DNA of 64,000 nucleotides, taken from assembly GCF_003570885.1 (NCBI RefSeq), contig NZ_QXJC01000005.1, positions 207,395-271,394 on the forward strand, written 5' to 3'. The position numbers and the translations under genes were made by a program. Shown one piece after another: positions 43,930 through 51,317 of this stretch. The DNA is from Simplicispira hankyongi. Lineage in GTDB: Bacteria > Pseudomonadota > Gammaproteobacteria > Burkholderiales > Burkholderiaceae_C. Below the pieces are notes generated by a model. It was not told where the DNA came from. It saw only the letters and a list, made by a program, of their open reading frames with translations, and did not search any database. The number at the start of each line of letters is the position of its first letter. Within the stretch, counting starts at the first letter, position 1.

Positions 43930-44898
43930 ATGATCGATGTCACCCTGGTAAATTTTGAAGCCGAAGTCATCACCGCCTCGCTCCGCGCCCCGGTGTTGGT
44001 GGATGTCTGGGCCGAGTGGTGTGGTCCGTGCAAGCAGCTCGGGCCGCAGCTGGAGTTGCTGGAGACCGAATACGCCGGCCGCTTCGCCCTGGCCAAGCTC
44101 GACGCCGACAAGGTGCCCGAGATCGCCGGCCAGTTGTCGCAGATGTTCGGCACGCGCAGCATCCCGCTGTGCGTGCTGTTCGTGCAGGGCCAGCCGGTGG
44201 ACGGTTTCGTCGGCGCGCTGCCGCCTGCGCAACTGCGCGCCTTCCTCGACAAGCATGTGCCCTCCGAAGGCGCGCTGGAAGCCGAGGCCGAGGTGGACGA
44301 AGCCCATGCCCTGCTCGACGCGGGCGACACGCAGGCCGCGCTCGCCAAGATGGCGGACGCGCTGGCGGCAGACCCCACCAACGACGATGCCCGATTTGAC
44401 TATGTGCGTCTGTTGATCGGTACGGGCGCCTACGAAGAAGCGCAGGCGCTTTTGCACGAGCCGCTGGCGCGCATCCCCAAGCCGCTGCGCTTTGAGGCCT
44501 TGTCGCACTGGCTGGGCGCACTGCAGTTCGTGCAGCAGGACGATCGCGGCAACTGGCCGCTGGAGCAGTTCGACGCGCAGATTGCCCAGAACAAGCGCGA
44601 TTTCGACACCCGTTTCGCCAAGGCGCGCGTGCTGATGGCCGAAGGCCAGTGGACCGCCGCCATGGACGAGCTGCTGGAGATCCTCCTGCGTGACAAGGCC
44701 TGGCAAGACGGCGCGGCGCGCAAGACCTATGTCGCCATCCTCGAACTGCTCACGCCCCCGAAGCCCAAGGCCGACGCCGGCGTCCCTGGCAAGAGCGCGG
44801 GCGGTATCGAGCTGATGGGCAAGGCAGGCGCGCAGGAAGACGAAGCCACGGCCCTGCTGAACAGCTACCGGCGCAAGCTCAGCATGGCGCTGAACTGA
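43930..44898 (+). CDS. Thioredoxin-domain protein with TPR tail (CnoX/YbbN-like)
   Basis: The 322 residues consist of an N-terminal thioredoxin fold with intact active site WAEWCGPCKQLGP (about 27-39), then helical TPR-type repeats (HALLDAGDTQAALAKMADALAADPTNDDARF, LRFEALSHWLGALQF, ARVLMAEGQWTAAMDELLEILLRD). This is the layout of E. coli CnoX, a chaperone handing protected clients to GroEL. That protein lacks a CxxC, while this one keeps CGPC, so redox activity is likely. It is divergent from purE. Confidence 0.9.
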   Translation: MIDVTLVNFEAEVITASLRAPVLVDVWAEWCGPCKQLGPQLELLETEYAGRFALAKLDADKVPEIAGQLSQMFGTRSIPLCVLFVQGQPVDGFVGALPPAQLRAFLDKHVPSEGALEAEAEVDEAHALLDAGDTQAALAKMADALAADPTNDDARFDYVRLLIGTGAYEEAQALLHEPLARIPKPLRFEALSHWLGALQFVQQDDRGNWPLEQFDAQIAQNKRDFDTRFAKARVLMAEGQWTAAMDELLEILLRDKAWQDGAARKTYVAILELLTPPKPKADAGVPGKSAGGIELMGKAGAQEDEATALLNSYRRKLSMALN

Positions 44899-44912
44899 GT
44901 TCTGGCGTTCAA

Positions 44913-44978
44913 TTACTATTAAAAAAATAGCTGCTAGCACTTATGGGATAAGCGATAGAGCCCTATTTCTTTAAATAT
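44913..44978. repeat. Repeat A, between the thioredoxin gene and purC
   Basis: ATAGCTGCTAGCACTTAT, GGGATAAGCGATAG and AGCCCTATTTCTTTAAA. The left arm CTAGCACTTAT and right arm ATAAGCGATAG still pair with one mismatch. It fills the gap between two convergent stop codons and ends two bases before the purC stop. Confidence 0.85.
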
Positions 44979-44979
44979 T

Positions 44980-45900
44980 TCAACCCGTCAGGCGCTCCAG
45001 CGCCTCGCGGTATTTGGCGGCGGTCTTCTCGATCACCGCCTGCGGCAGGCGCGGGGCGGGCGGCGTTTTGTCCCAGGGCCTGCCGCCCACCTGGGCCTGC
45101 TCCAGCCAGTCGCGCACGAACTGCTTGTCGTAGCTGGGGGGGTTCTCGCCTGCGGCCAGCGCGGCCTCGTAGCCTTCCACCGGCCAGTAGCGTGAGCTGT
45201 CGGGGGTCAGCACCTCGTCCATCAGCACCAGCGTACCGTCCGGGGCCAGGCCAAACTCGAACTTGGTGTCGGCAATGATCATGCCCTTCTCAAGCGCAAT
45301 GGCGGCCGCTGCCTGGTACAGCGCAATGCTGAGGTCGCGGATGCGGCTGGCGTGATCAAAGCCAATCATCTCCACCGTGCGCTCGAAGCTGATGTTCTCG
45401 TCGTGTTCACCGGCCGCTGCCTTGGCCGCTGGCGTGTAAATGGGCGTTGGCAGTTTGGCGGCGTTGGTCAGGCCCGCAGGCAGCGGCACGCCGCAAACCG
45501 ATTGGGTGGCCTGGTATTCCTTCCAGCCGCTGCCGGCCAGGTAGCCGCGCACCACCGCCTCGACGGGCAGCGGTGTGAGGCGCTGCACCAGCATGGAGCG
45601 GCCGCGCACCTGCTCGACTTCGTCTGGGCGTACGACGCTCTCGGGCGCCTCACCGGTCAGGTGGTTGGGGCAGATGGCGCCGAGCTTGTCGAACCAGAAC
45701 AGCGCCATCTGCGTCAGCAGCTCGCCTTTGCCCGGAATGGGCTCGCCCATGATCACGTCAAAGGCCGAGAGCCGGTCGCTGGCGACCATCAAAATACGGT
45801 CACTCCCTACCGCATAGTTGTCGCGCACCTTGCCACGCGCAAGCAATGGCAGCGAAGTGAGCGTGGAGGTGTGCAGGGCAGGGCTGGCGGATGCGGTCAT
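44980..45900 (-). CDS. purC: SAICAR synthetase (PurC)
   Basis: Joins CAIR and aspartate to SAICAR in purine synthesis. The 306 residues have [31 protein letters not shown], the aspartate- and ATP-site regions [22 protein letters not shown] and [34 protein letters not shown]. The length is that of the longer, yeast-like bacterial form rather than the 237-residue E. coli enzyme. It has its own transcription start, away from purEK. Confidence 0.97.
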   Translation of the reverse strand: MTASASPALHTSTLTSLPLLARGKVRDNYAVGSDRILMVASDRLSAFDVIMGEPIPGKGELLTQMALFWFDKLGAICPNHLTGEAPESVVRPDEVEQVRGRSMLVQRLTPLPVEAVVRGYLAGSGWKEYQATQSVCGVPLPAGLTNAAKLPTPIYTPAAKAAAGEHDENISFERTVEMIGFDHASRIRDLSIALYQAAAAIALEKGMIIADTKFEFGLAPDGTLVLMDEVLTPDSSRYWPVEGYEAALAAGENPPSYDKQFVRDWLEQAQVGGRPWDKTPPAPRLPQAVIEKTAAKYREALERLTG

Positions 45901-46236
45901 GGGAAGGGTGTATCAAGCGAGGGGGCGCTGGCGGACGCCAGGCAGGGGATTTTATGCGCCAGCGCCGGGTGCAGCGCATGCGATTACCGGCTGGCGCAGC
46001 ATCGTCCAAGGTGCTCGCACGGAGGGGCGCTGCACCCCAATCCAGCCATTGTGCGCTCTTTCCCGCCTTCAGGCGACCGGCGGGCAAGAGCCCCGCTGCC
46101 GCTTGCTGGAATGGCGTTGCCTTGCCTGCGGGTGCGGTGCATAGTGGGGGCGTGTGCCCTGCAGACTGACTTTTTCGGGCCGCCCATTCACACGGGTGGT
46201 GCGGCATTTGTTCCCAAGAGCCAAGGAGACTCCCTC
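45901..46236. other. 336-base gap between divergent purC and hpf
   Basis: No gene is supported here. The frames open in it are continuations without similarity or ribosome sites. It must hold the promoters of purC and hpf; rpoN, which often precedes hpf in proteobacteria, is not present. I see no clear sigma-54 or sigma-70 pair. Confidence 0.5.
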
Positions 46237-46584
46237 ATGAATCTGACGATCAGTGGTCACCATCTCGAAGTTACGCCGTCGCTGCGCAGTTACGTCACCT
46301 CCAAACTTGATCGCATCACGCGCCATTTCGATCAGGTGGTGGATGTGAAGGTGCTGCTCACAGTGGAAAAGCAAAAGGAAAAGGAAAAACGCCAGCGCGC
46401 GGAATGCAATATCCGGGTCAAGGGCAGCGACCTGTTTGCGGAAAGCGCCAACGAGGATCTGTACGCCGCGGTCGATGAGCTGGTGGACAAGCTCGATCGG
46501 CAGGTGGTGCGCCACAAGGACCGCATGCAAGACCACCAGTTCCAGGCACGCAGGCGCGAGCAGCCGGCGCAAATGACCGCCTGA
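46237..46584 (+). CDS. hpf: Ribosome hibernation promoting factor, short form
   Basis: Binds the small ribosomal subunit at the tRNA and mRNA channel, promoting inactive 100S dimers in stationary phase. The 115 residues match the RaiA/HPF domain: [54 protein letters not shown] and [23 protein letters not shown]. There is no long-form dimerisation tail. AAGGAG precedes the ATG. The frame is open far upstream without similarity. Confidence 0.95.
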   Translation: MNLTISGHHLEVTPSLRSYVTSKLDRITRHFDQVVDVKVLLTVEKQKEKEKRQRAECNIRVKGSDLFAESANEDLYAAVDELVDKLDRQVVRHKDRMQDHQFQARRREQPAQMTA

Positions 46585-46617
46585 CGCCGGGTTCCGGTGC
46601 TGGTTGGGCACCCCGCC

Positions 46618-46641
46618 GCCGCCTTCAGGGCGGCTTTTTTT
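46618..46641 (+). terminator. Terminator after hpf
   Basis: GCCGCC-TTCAG-GGCGGC followed by T7. It lies between hpf and ptsN, so ptsN may have its own promoter; CATAAT at 46683-46688 is a -10 candidate. Confidence 0.85.
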
Positions 46642-46703
46642 GTGCCGCGCCCTGGGAAATACCCGCAGGCGCACAGGCGGTGCATAATTCCTCCCGATAC
46701 GCC

Positions 46704-47171
46704 ATGAACCGCCTCGCTTCCATCCTGCCCGCAGCCCAAGTGCTCGTGAGCGTTGACGCCACCAGCAAGAAACGCGCCTTCGAAGAAGCCGGGCTGCTGT
46801 TTGAAACCCTGCACGGCCTCTCGCGCGCCCTCATCACCGACAGTCTTTTTGCGCGTGAGCGCCTGGGCTCCACGGGCCTTGGTCACGGTGTGGCCATTCC
46901 GCACGGGCGCATCAAGGGCCTCAAGGCGCCGATGGCAGCAGTGTTCCAGCTCGAACGCCCCATCGGTTTCGATGCGCCTGATGAGCAGCCCGTGGGCCTG
47001 CTCATTTTTCTGCTCGTGCCCGAAGCGGCCACGCAGAAGCATCTGGAGATACTGTCTGAAATTGCCGAACTGCTCAGCGACGCGCCGCTGCGTGAGCGCA
47101 TCAAGAGCTGTTCGGATGCGGTGCAGTTGCACGGTCTGATTGCCGACTGGCAGTCTACGCAGACCGCCTAA
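46704..47171 (+). CDS. ptsN: Nitrogen-PTS enzyme IIA (PtsN)
   Basis: EIIA-Ntr is the last phosphoryl carrier of the regulatory PTS and controls potassium and nitrogen responses. The 155 residues have the phosphorylated His67 in [13 protein letters not shown], followed by the PTS_EIIA_2 fold ([39 protein letters not shown]). The start at 46704 avoids an eight-residue extension. It sits between hpf and hprK, as in other betaproteobacteria. Confidence 0.95.
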   Translation: MNRLASILPAAQVLVSVDATSKKRAFEEAGLLFETLHGLSRALITDSLFARERLGSTGLGHGVAIPHGRIKGLKAPMAAVFQLERPIGFDAPDEQPVGLLIFLLVPEAATQKHLEILSEIAELLSDAPLRERIKSCSDAVQLHGLIADWQSTQTA

Positions 47172-47188
47172 AGCGCCCCATCTGCGCC

Positions 47189-48136
47189 GTGAAACCTAAC
47201 GTCGTCAGCGCGGACGTCTTATTCGAAGCCTTTCGTACGCACCTGAAATGGGAGTGGGTCGCGGGCCTGGGGGCTTCCGAACGGCGCTTTGACGAAGTCG
47301 CGGTGCGCTCGGCGCGCTCGGGTGCTGATTTGGTGGGCTACCTCAATTACATCCATCCCTACCGCGCGCAGATTCTGGGCGAGCGCGAGATCAATTACCT
47401 GCTCAACGGCACGCAGGAAGACGCGGTGCGCCGTGTGGCGCGCATCGTCACGCTGGAGCCTCCGGTGTTGGTGCTGGCCGATGGCCAGACGGCGCCCGAT
47501 GCGCTGCTCTCCATCTGCGAGCGCGCGCAGATTCCCATGTTTGCCACGCGGGAGTCCTCGGCCTTTGTGATCGACGTGCTGCGCGCGTATTTGTCCAAGC
47601 ATTTCGCCGATCGCCTCACCATGCATGGGGTGTTCATGGACATCCTGGGCCTGGGCGTCATGATCACAGGCGAATCGGGCCTGGGCAAGAGCGAGCTGGG
47701 CCTGGAGCTCATTTCACGCGGCCAGGGGCTGGTGGCCGACGACGCAGTGGATCTGTACCGCATCAACCAGACCACCATCGAGGGCAAGTGCCCCGATCTG
47801 CTGCAAAACCTTCTTGAAGTGCGCGGCATCGGCCTGCTCGATATTCGCGCCATCTTTGGCGAGACAGCGGTGCGGCGCAGAATGCGCCTCAAGCTCATCG
47901 TGCACCTGGTGCGCAAGGAAACGCTGGAGCGCGACTACGAGCGCCTGCCCTACGAGCCGCTGACGCAGGACGTGCTCGGCGTGCCGATTCTGAAGGTGGT
48001 GATCCAGGTGGTCGCCGGGCGCAACATTGCCGTCCTGGTCGAAGCGGCGGTGCGCAATACCATTTTGCAGCTGCGCGGCATCGACACCTACCAGGAATTC
48101 GTCGAGCGCCATCGGCGCGCGATGGAGCAGGGCTAG
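47189..48136 (+). CDS. hprK: HPr kinase/phosphorylase
   Basis: Phosphorylates and dephosphorylates a serine in HPr-type proteins. The 315 residues start at GTG and have the N-terminal domain, the Walker A loop GESGLGKS (161-168), [12 protein letters not shown], and the signature [20 protein letters not shown]. In proteobacteria it accompanies the incomplete regulatory PTS; HPr and enzyme I are not in this window. It starts 17 bases after ptsN. Confidence 0.96.
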   Translation: MKPNVVSADVLFEAFRTHLKWEWVAGLGASERRFDEVAVRSARSGADLVGYLNYIHPYRAQILGEREINYLLNGTQEDAVRRVARIVTLEPPVLVLADGQTAPDALLSICERAQIPMFATRESSAFVIDVLRAYLSKHFADRLTMHGVFMDILGLGVMITGESGLGKSELGLELISRGQGLVADDAVDLYRINQTTIEGKCPDLLQNLLEVRGIGLLDIRAIFGETAVRRRMRLKLIVHLVRKETLERDYERLPYEPLTQDVLGVPILKVVIQVVAGRNIAVLVEAAVRNTILQLRGIDTYQEFVERHRRAMEQG

Positions 48137-48146
48137 GCTGCGCGCC

Positions 48147-48578
48147 TCAGGCCTTTTGCGCGCGGGCCTTGGCGCAGTTGGCGCACTGGCCGTACAAGGC
48201 CATGGAATGGTCTTCCACCACCCAACCCTTGGCTTTCGCCACCGCCTGCTGGCGTTTTTCGATTTCCGGGTCGTAGAACTCTTCCACCTTGCCGCAACTG
48301 GTGCAGACGAAGTGGTCGTGGTGCTGTCCTTCGTTCAGTTCGTAGATGGCCTTGCCGCTCTCGAAATTGCTGCGCAGCAGGATGCCGGCTTGTTCGAACT
48401 GCGTCAGCACGCGGTACACCGTGGCCAGACCGATGTCGGAGCGCTCATCAAGCAGCACGCGGAACACGTCCTCGGCTGTCATGTGGCGCTGCGTACCCTT
48501 TTGAAAGACTTCGAGAATCTTCAGGCGCGGCAACGTGGCTTTCAGCCCCGTGCTCTTGAGTTCATCGATGTTCGTCAT
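48147..48578 (-). CDS. fur: Ferric uptake regulator Fur
   Basis: Iron-responsive repressor. The 143 residues have the N-terminal winged helix ([50 protein letters not shown]), the metal-binding [18 protein letters not shown], and a C-terminal CANC cysteine pair. ATG at 48578 is chosen over an upstream in-frame one. It is divergent from bamE, an arrangement I associate with betaproteobacteria, and convergent with hprK at 10 bases. Confidence 0.97.
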   Translation of the reverse strand: MTNIDELKSTGLKATLPRLKILEVFQKGTQRHMTAEDVFRVLLDERSDIGLATVYRVLTQFEQAGILLRSNFESGKAIYELNEGQHHDHFVCTSCGKVEEFYDPEIEKRQQAVAKAKGWVVEDHSMALYGQCANCAKARAQKA

Positions 48579-48646
48579 GGCAAGGTCTTTCGTGCCGCCT
48601 GGCATGCGGCGGGCGGCCGGGCGCCGTGGGCACCAGGCCCTGTCGC

Positions 48647-48652
48647 TACAAT
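48647..48652 (+). promoter_or_regulatory. -10-like hexamer before bamE
   Basis: TACAAT, 31 bases before the bamE ATG and in the fur-bamE intergenic region. The -35 region is GC-rich and unconvincing. Confidence 0.3.
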
Positions 48653-48682
48653 CGAGCGATCATAGCCCCAAGACTACACCCC

Positions 48683-49243
48683 ATGTACGCTCCAGCCCAC
48701 TGCGGTGCCCGTCTGGGCGCCATCCTGAGCTTTGGCGCCCTGCTTGCAGGGTGCTCTGCCTTCAACACCGCGAGCAGTTCGGTCGCCAGCGTGGTGACCC
48801 CCTACCGCGTCGAGGTGGTGCAGGGCAATTTCGTCTCACGCGAGCAGGTTCAGGCGCTGCAGCCTGGCATGGGCCGCCAGCAGGTGCGCGAAATTCTCGG
48901 AACGCCGCTGCTTACCAGCCTGTTCCATGACGACCGCTGGGAATACGTGTTCACGCTTAAGCGCCCCGGTGTCGACGCACAGACGCGCAAGCTCACGGTC
49001 TACTTCAAGGGCGACGCGCTGGATCACTTCGAAGGCGACGAAATGCCGACCGAGAGCGATTTCGTCGCCTCGCTTGAGACACGCAAAGGCAAGGGCAAAG
49101 TCCCGGTGTTGGAGGCGACCGAGCAGCAGCTGGCGCGTTACCCCGCCCCTGCTGCCGATGGAAAAACCGGCGCTGCGCTCGAGCCTACTGCGCAAGCGAC
49201 ACCTGGGCGCAGCTATCCCCCTCTTGAACCCACAACGCGCTAA
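48683..49243 (+). CDS. bamE: Outer-membrane assembly lipoprotein BamE
   Basis: BamE is a lipoprotein of the BAM complex that inserts beta-barrel proteins. The 186 residues have the lipobox LAGC and the SmpA/OmlA domain: PYRVEVVQGNFVSREQVQALQPGMGRQQVREILGTPLL, FHDDRWEYVFTLKRPG, LTVYFKGDALDHFEGDEMP. A longer, proline-rich C-terminal tail follows. The ATG at 48683 starts the signal. It heads the rightward cluster with dapB. Confidence 0.94.
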   Translation: MYAPAHCGARLGAILSFGALLAGCSAFNTASSSVASVVTPYRVEVVQGNFVSREQVQALQPGMGRQQVREILGTPLLTSLFHDDRWEYVFTLKRPGVDAQTRKLTVYFKGDALDHFEGDEMPTESDFVASLETRKGKGKVPVLEATEQQLARYPAPAADGKTGAALEPTAQATPGRSYPPLEPTTR

Positions 49244-49285
49244 GCGCTTTGCGCACACGGCCTTTTTTCCAGTCTGGACCCTACG

Positions 49286-50119
49286 ATGGCGAACCTCGCG
49301 CCCGAATCTTCCAATGCCCCTATCCGCGTCGCGGTGGCGGGCGCCAGCGGCCGCATGGGCCGCATGCTGATTGAAGCCATCCGTGACAGCGGCGACTGCG
49401 TGCTGATGGGGGCGCTGGATGTGCCCGCGAGCCTTGGCATCGGCTCCGATGCCACCGCTTTCCTGGGGCTTGCCAGCGGTGTGCCCATCACGGCGGACAT
49501 TGACCAAGGCCTGGCCGGGGCTGATGTGCTGATCGATTTCACACGTCCAGAAGGCACGCTTGCGCACCTGGCCGCTTGCGCGCGCCTGGGCGTCAGCGCG
49601 GTGGTGGGAACGACCGGTTTTACCGAAGCCCAAAAGGCTGAAATTGCGGCCCATGCCCAGCGCATCGCCATGGTGATGGCGCCCAACATGAGCGTGGGTG
49701 TCAACGTCACGCTCAAGCTGTTGGACATGGCGGCGCGTGCGTTGGCCACCGGGTACGACATCGAAATCATTGAAGCCCACCACCGCCACAAGGTGGATGC
49801 GCCTTCGGGAACCGCGCTCAAGATGGGTGAAGTGATCGCCCATGCCCTGGGGCGCGACCTGAAGGAATGCGCCGTCTACGCCCGCGAGGGAGTCACCGGC
49901 GAGCGCGACCCATCCTCCATCGGGTTCGCCAGCGTTCGCGGGGGCGACATCGTGGGCGACCACACGGTGCTGTTTGCCGGCACCGGCGAGCGTATCGAAA
50001 TCACCCACAAATCCGCCAGCCGCACCACCTATGCGCAGGGGAGCCTGCGCGCGGTGCGCTTCCTGCGCGGACGCACCGCAGGCATGTTCGACATGTTTGA
50101 TGTTCTCGGCTTGAACTGA
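49286..50119 (+). CDS. dapB: 4-hydroxy-tetrahydrodipicolinate reductase (DapB)
   Basis: Reduces hydroxy-tetrahydrodipicolinate with NAD(P)H on the way to diaminopimelate and lysine. The 277 residues have the nucleotide loop [41 protein letters not shown], and the catalytic [23 protein letters not shown]. Length is typical. Confidence 0.97.
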   Translation: MANLAPESSNAPIRVAVAGASGRMGRMLIEAIRDSGDCVLMGALDVPASLGIGSDATAFLGLASGVPITADIDQGLAGADVLIDFTRPEGTLAHLAACARLGVSAVVGTTGFTEAQKAEIAAHAQRIAMVMAPNMSVGVNVTLKLLDMAARALATGYDIEIIEAHHRHKVDAPSGTALKMGEVIAHALGRDLKECAVYAREGVTGERDPSSIGFASVRGGDIVGDHTVLFAGTGERIEITHKSASRTTYAQGSLRAVRFLRGRTAGMFDMFDVLGLN

Positions 50120-50136
50120 GCGAACCTGCCCACGTG

Positions 50137-50817
50137 ATGAGCAGTCTGCACTGGTGGCGCAGCGGCGATGCAGTGACGCATACGGCGGCGCTCGTGCTGC
50201 TGCTGATGTCGGTTGCAAGTTGGGTGGTGATGCTGTGGAAGCTGCGTATGCTGCAGCGCGCGGCGCCAGACATCGCACGCAGCCAGGCCGCCTTTTGGCA
50301 GGCGCCGAGCTGGGACTCTGCCGCATCCGCTGCAGCCGCTTTTGACCGCGATGCCTTGGTACTGCCGCTCGTGGCGGCAGCCCTTGAAACGCGTTCCCTT
50401 GAAACGCATTCCCCGGCCTTGGCGCCGGTGCCGCCAGAGAGCGGATCGTTCCACGCCAGTGTCGCCGCCCGTGCCACCCGCTTGCTGCGCGGCGCGCTGC
50501 TTGCCAGCATTGCGCGGCTGCAGTATGGCCAGGTCTTGCTGGCCACCGTAGGAGCGACAGCGCCTTTTGTCGGGCTGCTTGGCACCGTCTGGGGCATCTA
50601 CCACGCGCTGACTGCCCTGGCAGGTTCCGGTCAGATCAGCGTCGAGCGCCTGGCCGGCCCGGTGGGTGAGGCCCTCATCATGACGGCCGCCGGGCTGGCG
50701 GTCGCGATTCCGGCGGTGCTGGGCTACAACCTGCTCGGCAGGCAGGTGGCACGCCTTGAGGCCGAGCTTGAAGGCTTTGCGCACGATCTGCGCGAACTGT
50801 GCTCGGCGGGCGGCTGA
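50137..50817 (+). CDS. exbB: MotA/TolQ/ExbB-family proton channel subunit
   Basis: A 226-residue inner-membrane protein with three helices (HTAALVLLLMSVASWVVMLW; LLATVGATAPFVGLLGTVWGIYHAL; EALIMTAAGLAVAIPAVLGYNLL). The TolQ/ExbB signature lies in the last two. With the next gene it forms an ExbBD-type proton-driven motor that would energise TonB. A GTG three bases earlier could also start it. A 15-base tandem duplication lies in the loop (LETRS-LETHS). No tonB is next to it. Confidence 0.9.
   Translation: MSSLHWWRSGDAVTHTAALVLLLMSVASWVVMLWKLRMLQRAAPDIARSQAAFWQAPSWDSAASAAAAFDRDALVLPLVAAALETRSLETHSPALAPVPPESGSFHASVAARATRLLRGALLASIARLQYGQVLLATVGATAPFVGLLGTVWGIYHALTALAGSGQISVERLAGPVGEALIMTAAGLAVAIPAVLGYNLLGRQVARLEAELEGFAHDLRELCSAGG
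50382..50411 (+). repeat. 15-base tandem duplication in exbB
   Basis: CCTTGAAACGCGTTC is followed at once by CCTTGAAACGCATTC (14 of 15 identical). It encodes LETRS then LETHS in the cytoplasmic loop. Confidence 0.8.
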
Positions 50818-50819
50818 AC

Positions 50820-51251
50820 ATGGCATTTGGCCGGATCGAGCGCAGCGCCTCGGCGCGCCCCCTGAGCGACATCAACGTCACGCCGCTGGTCGACGTGATG
50901 CTGGTGCTGGTGGTGATCTTCATTCTGGCCGCGCCGCTGCTGGCCGGCTCGCTGCGCCTGGAACTGCCGCGCGCCCAGGGCACGGCGCCCGCAGCGCCGG
51001 GGCCTTCCCTGCTGATTGAAGTGGATCGCACGGGAGGGCTGCAACTCGACGGCCAAGCGATTGCCGAGGATGCGCTCGCGCCACGCCTGGCGGCGGTGGC
51101 TGCCGAGCGGCCAGGCACCGAGATCGCACTGCGCGCCGACGCAGCCGTGCCCTATGGCCGCGTGGTCGAACTGATGGGGTTTGCACATGCCGCCGGCCTC
51201 ACGCGCATCGCCTTCGTGGCCGAGCCGGCGTCCGCTCGGCCCGCGCGCTGA
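50820..51251 (+). CDS. exbD: ExbD/TolR-family protein
   Basis: A 143-residue partner of the preceding channel subunit. It has one N-terminal helix after the conserved PLSDINVTPLVDVMLVLVVIFILAAP, whose Asp is the proton-carrying residue, and a periplasmic domain (LLIEVDRTGGLQLDGQAIAEDALAPRL, EIALRADAAVPYGRVVELMGFAHAAGL). It starts two bases after the exbB stop. Confidence 0.93.
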   Translation: MAFGRIERSASARPLSDINVTPLVDVMLVLVVIFILAAPLLAGSLRLELPRAQGTAPAAPGPSLLIEVDRTGGLQLDGQAIAEDALAPRLAAVAAERPGTEIALRADAAVPYGRVVELMGFAHAAGLTRIAFVAEPASARPAR

Positions 51252-51262
51252 AGCCGCGCGCC

Positions 51263-51268
51263 TAAAAT
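51263..51268 (+). promoter_or_regulatory. -10-like hexamer before leuS
   Basis: TAAAAT preceded by GCGCC, 50 bases before the leuS ATG and 12 bases after the exbD stop, the same word as before pgk. No good -35 element. Confidence 0.3.
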
Positions 51269-51317
51269 CTCCCGCAATGGCAGCGGTTTGCGGCTGCTTT
51301 CTTTCTTTTTGAGCCCC

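Noticed and set aside
46100..46140. A possible sigma-54 site before hpf (TGG..GC spacing)
   Set aside because: The GG-to-GC distance is 9 rather than 10 bases and the flanking bases do not match, so it is not a supportable -24/-12 promoter.
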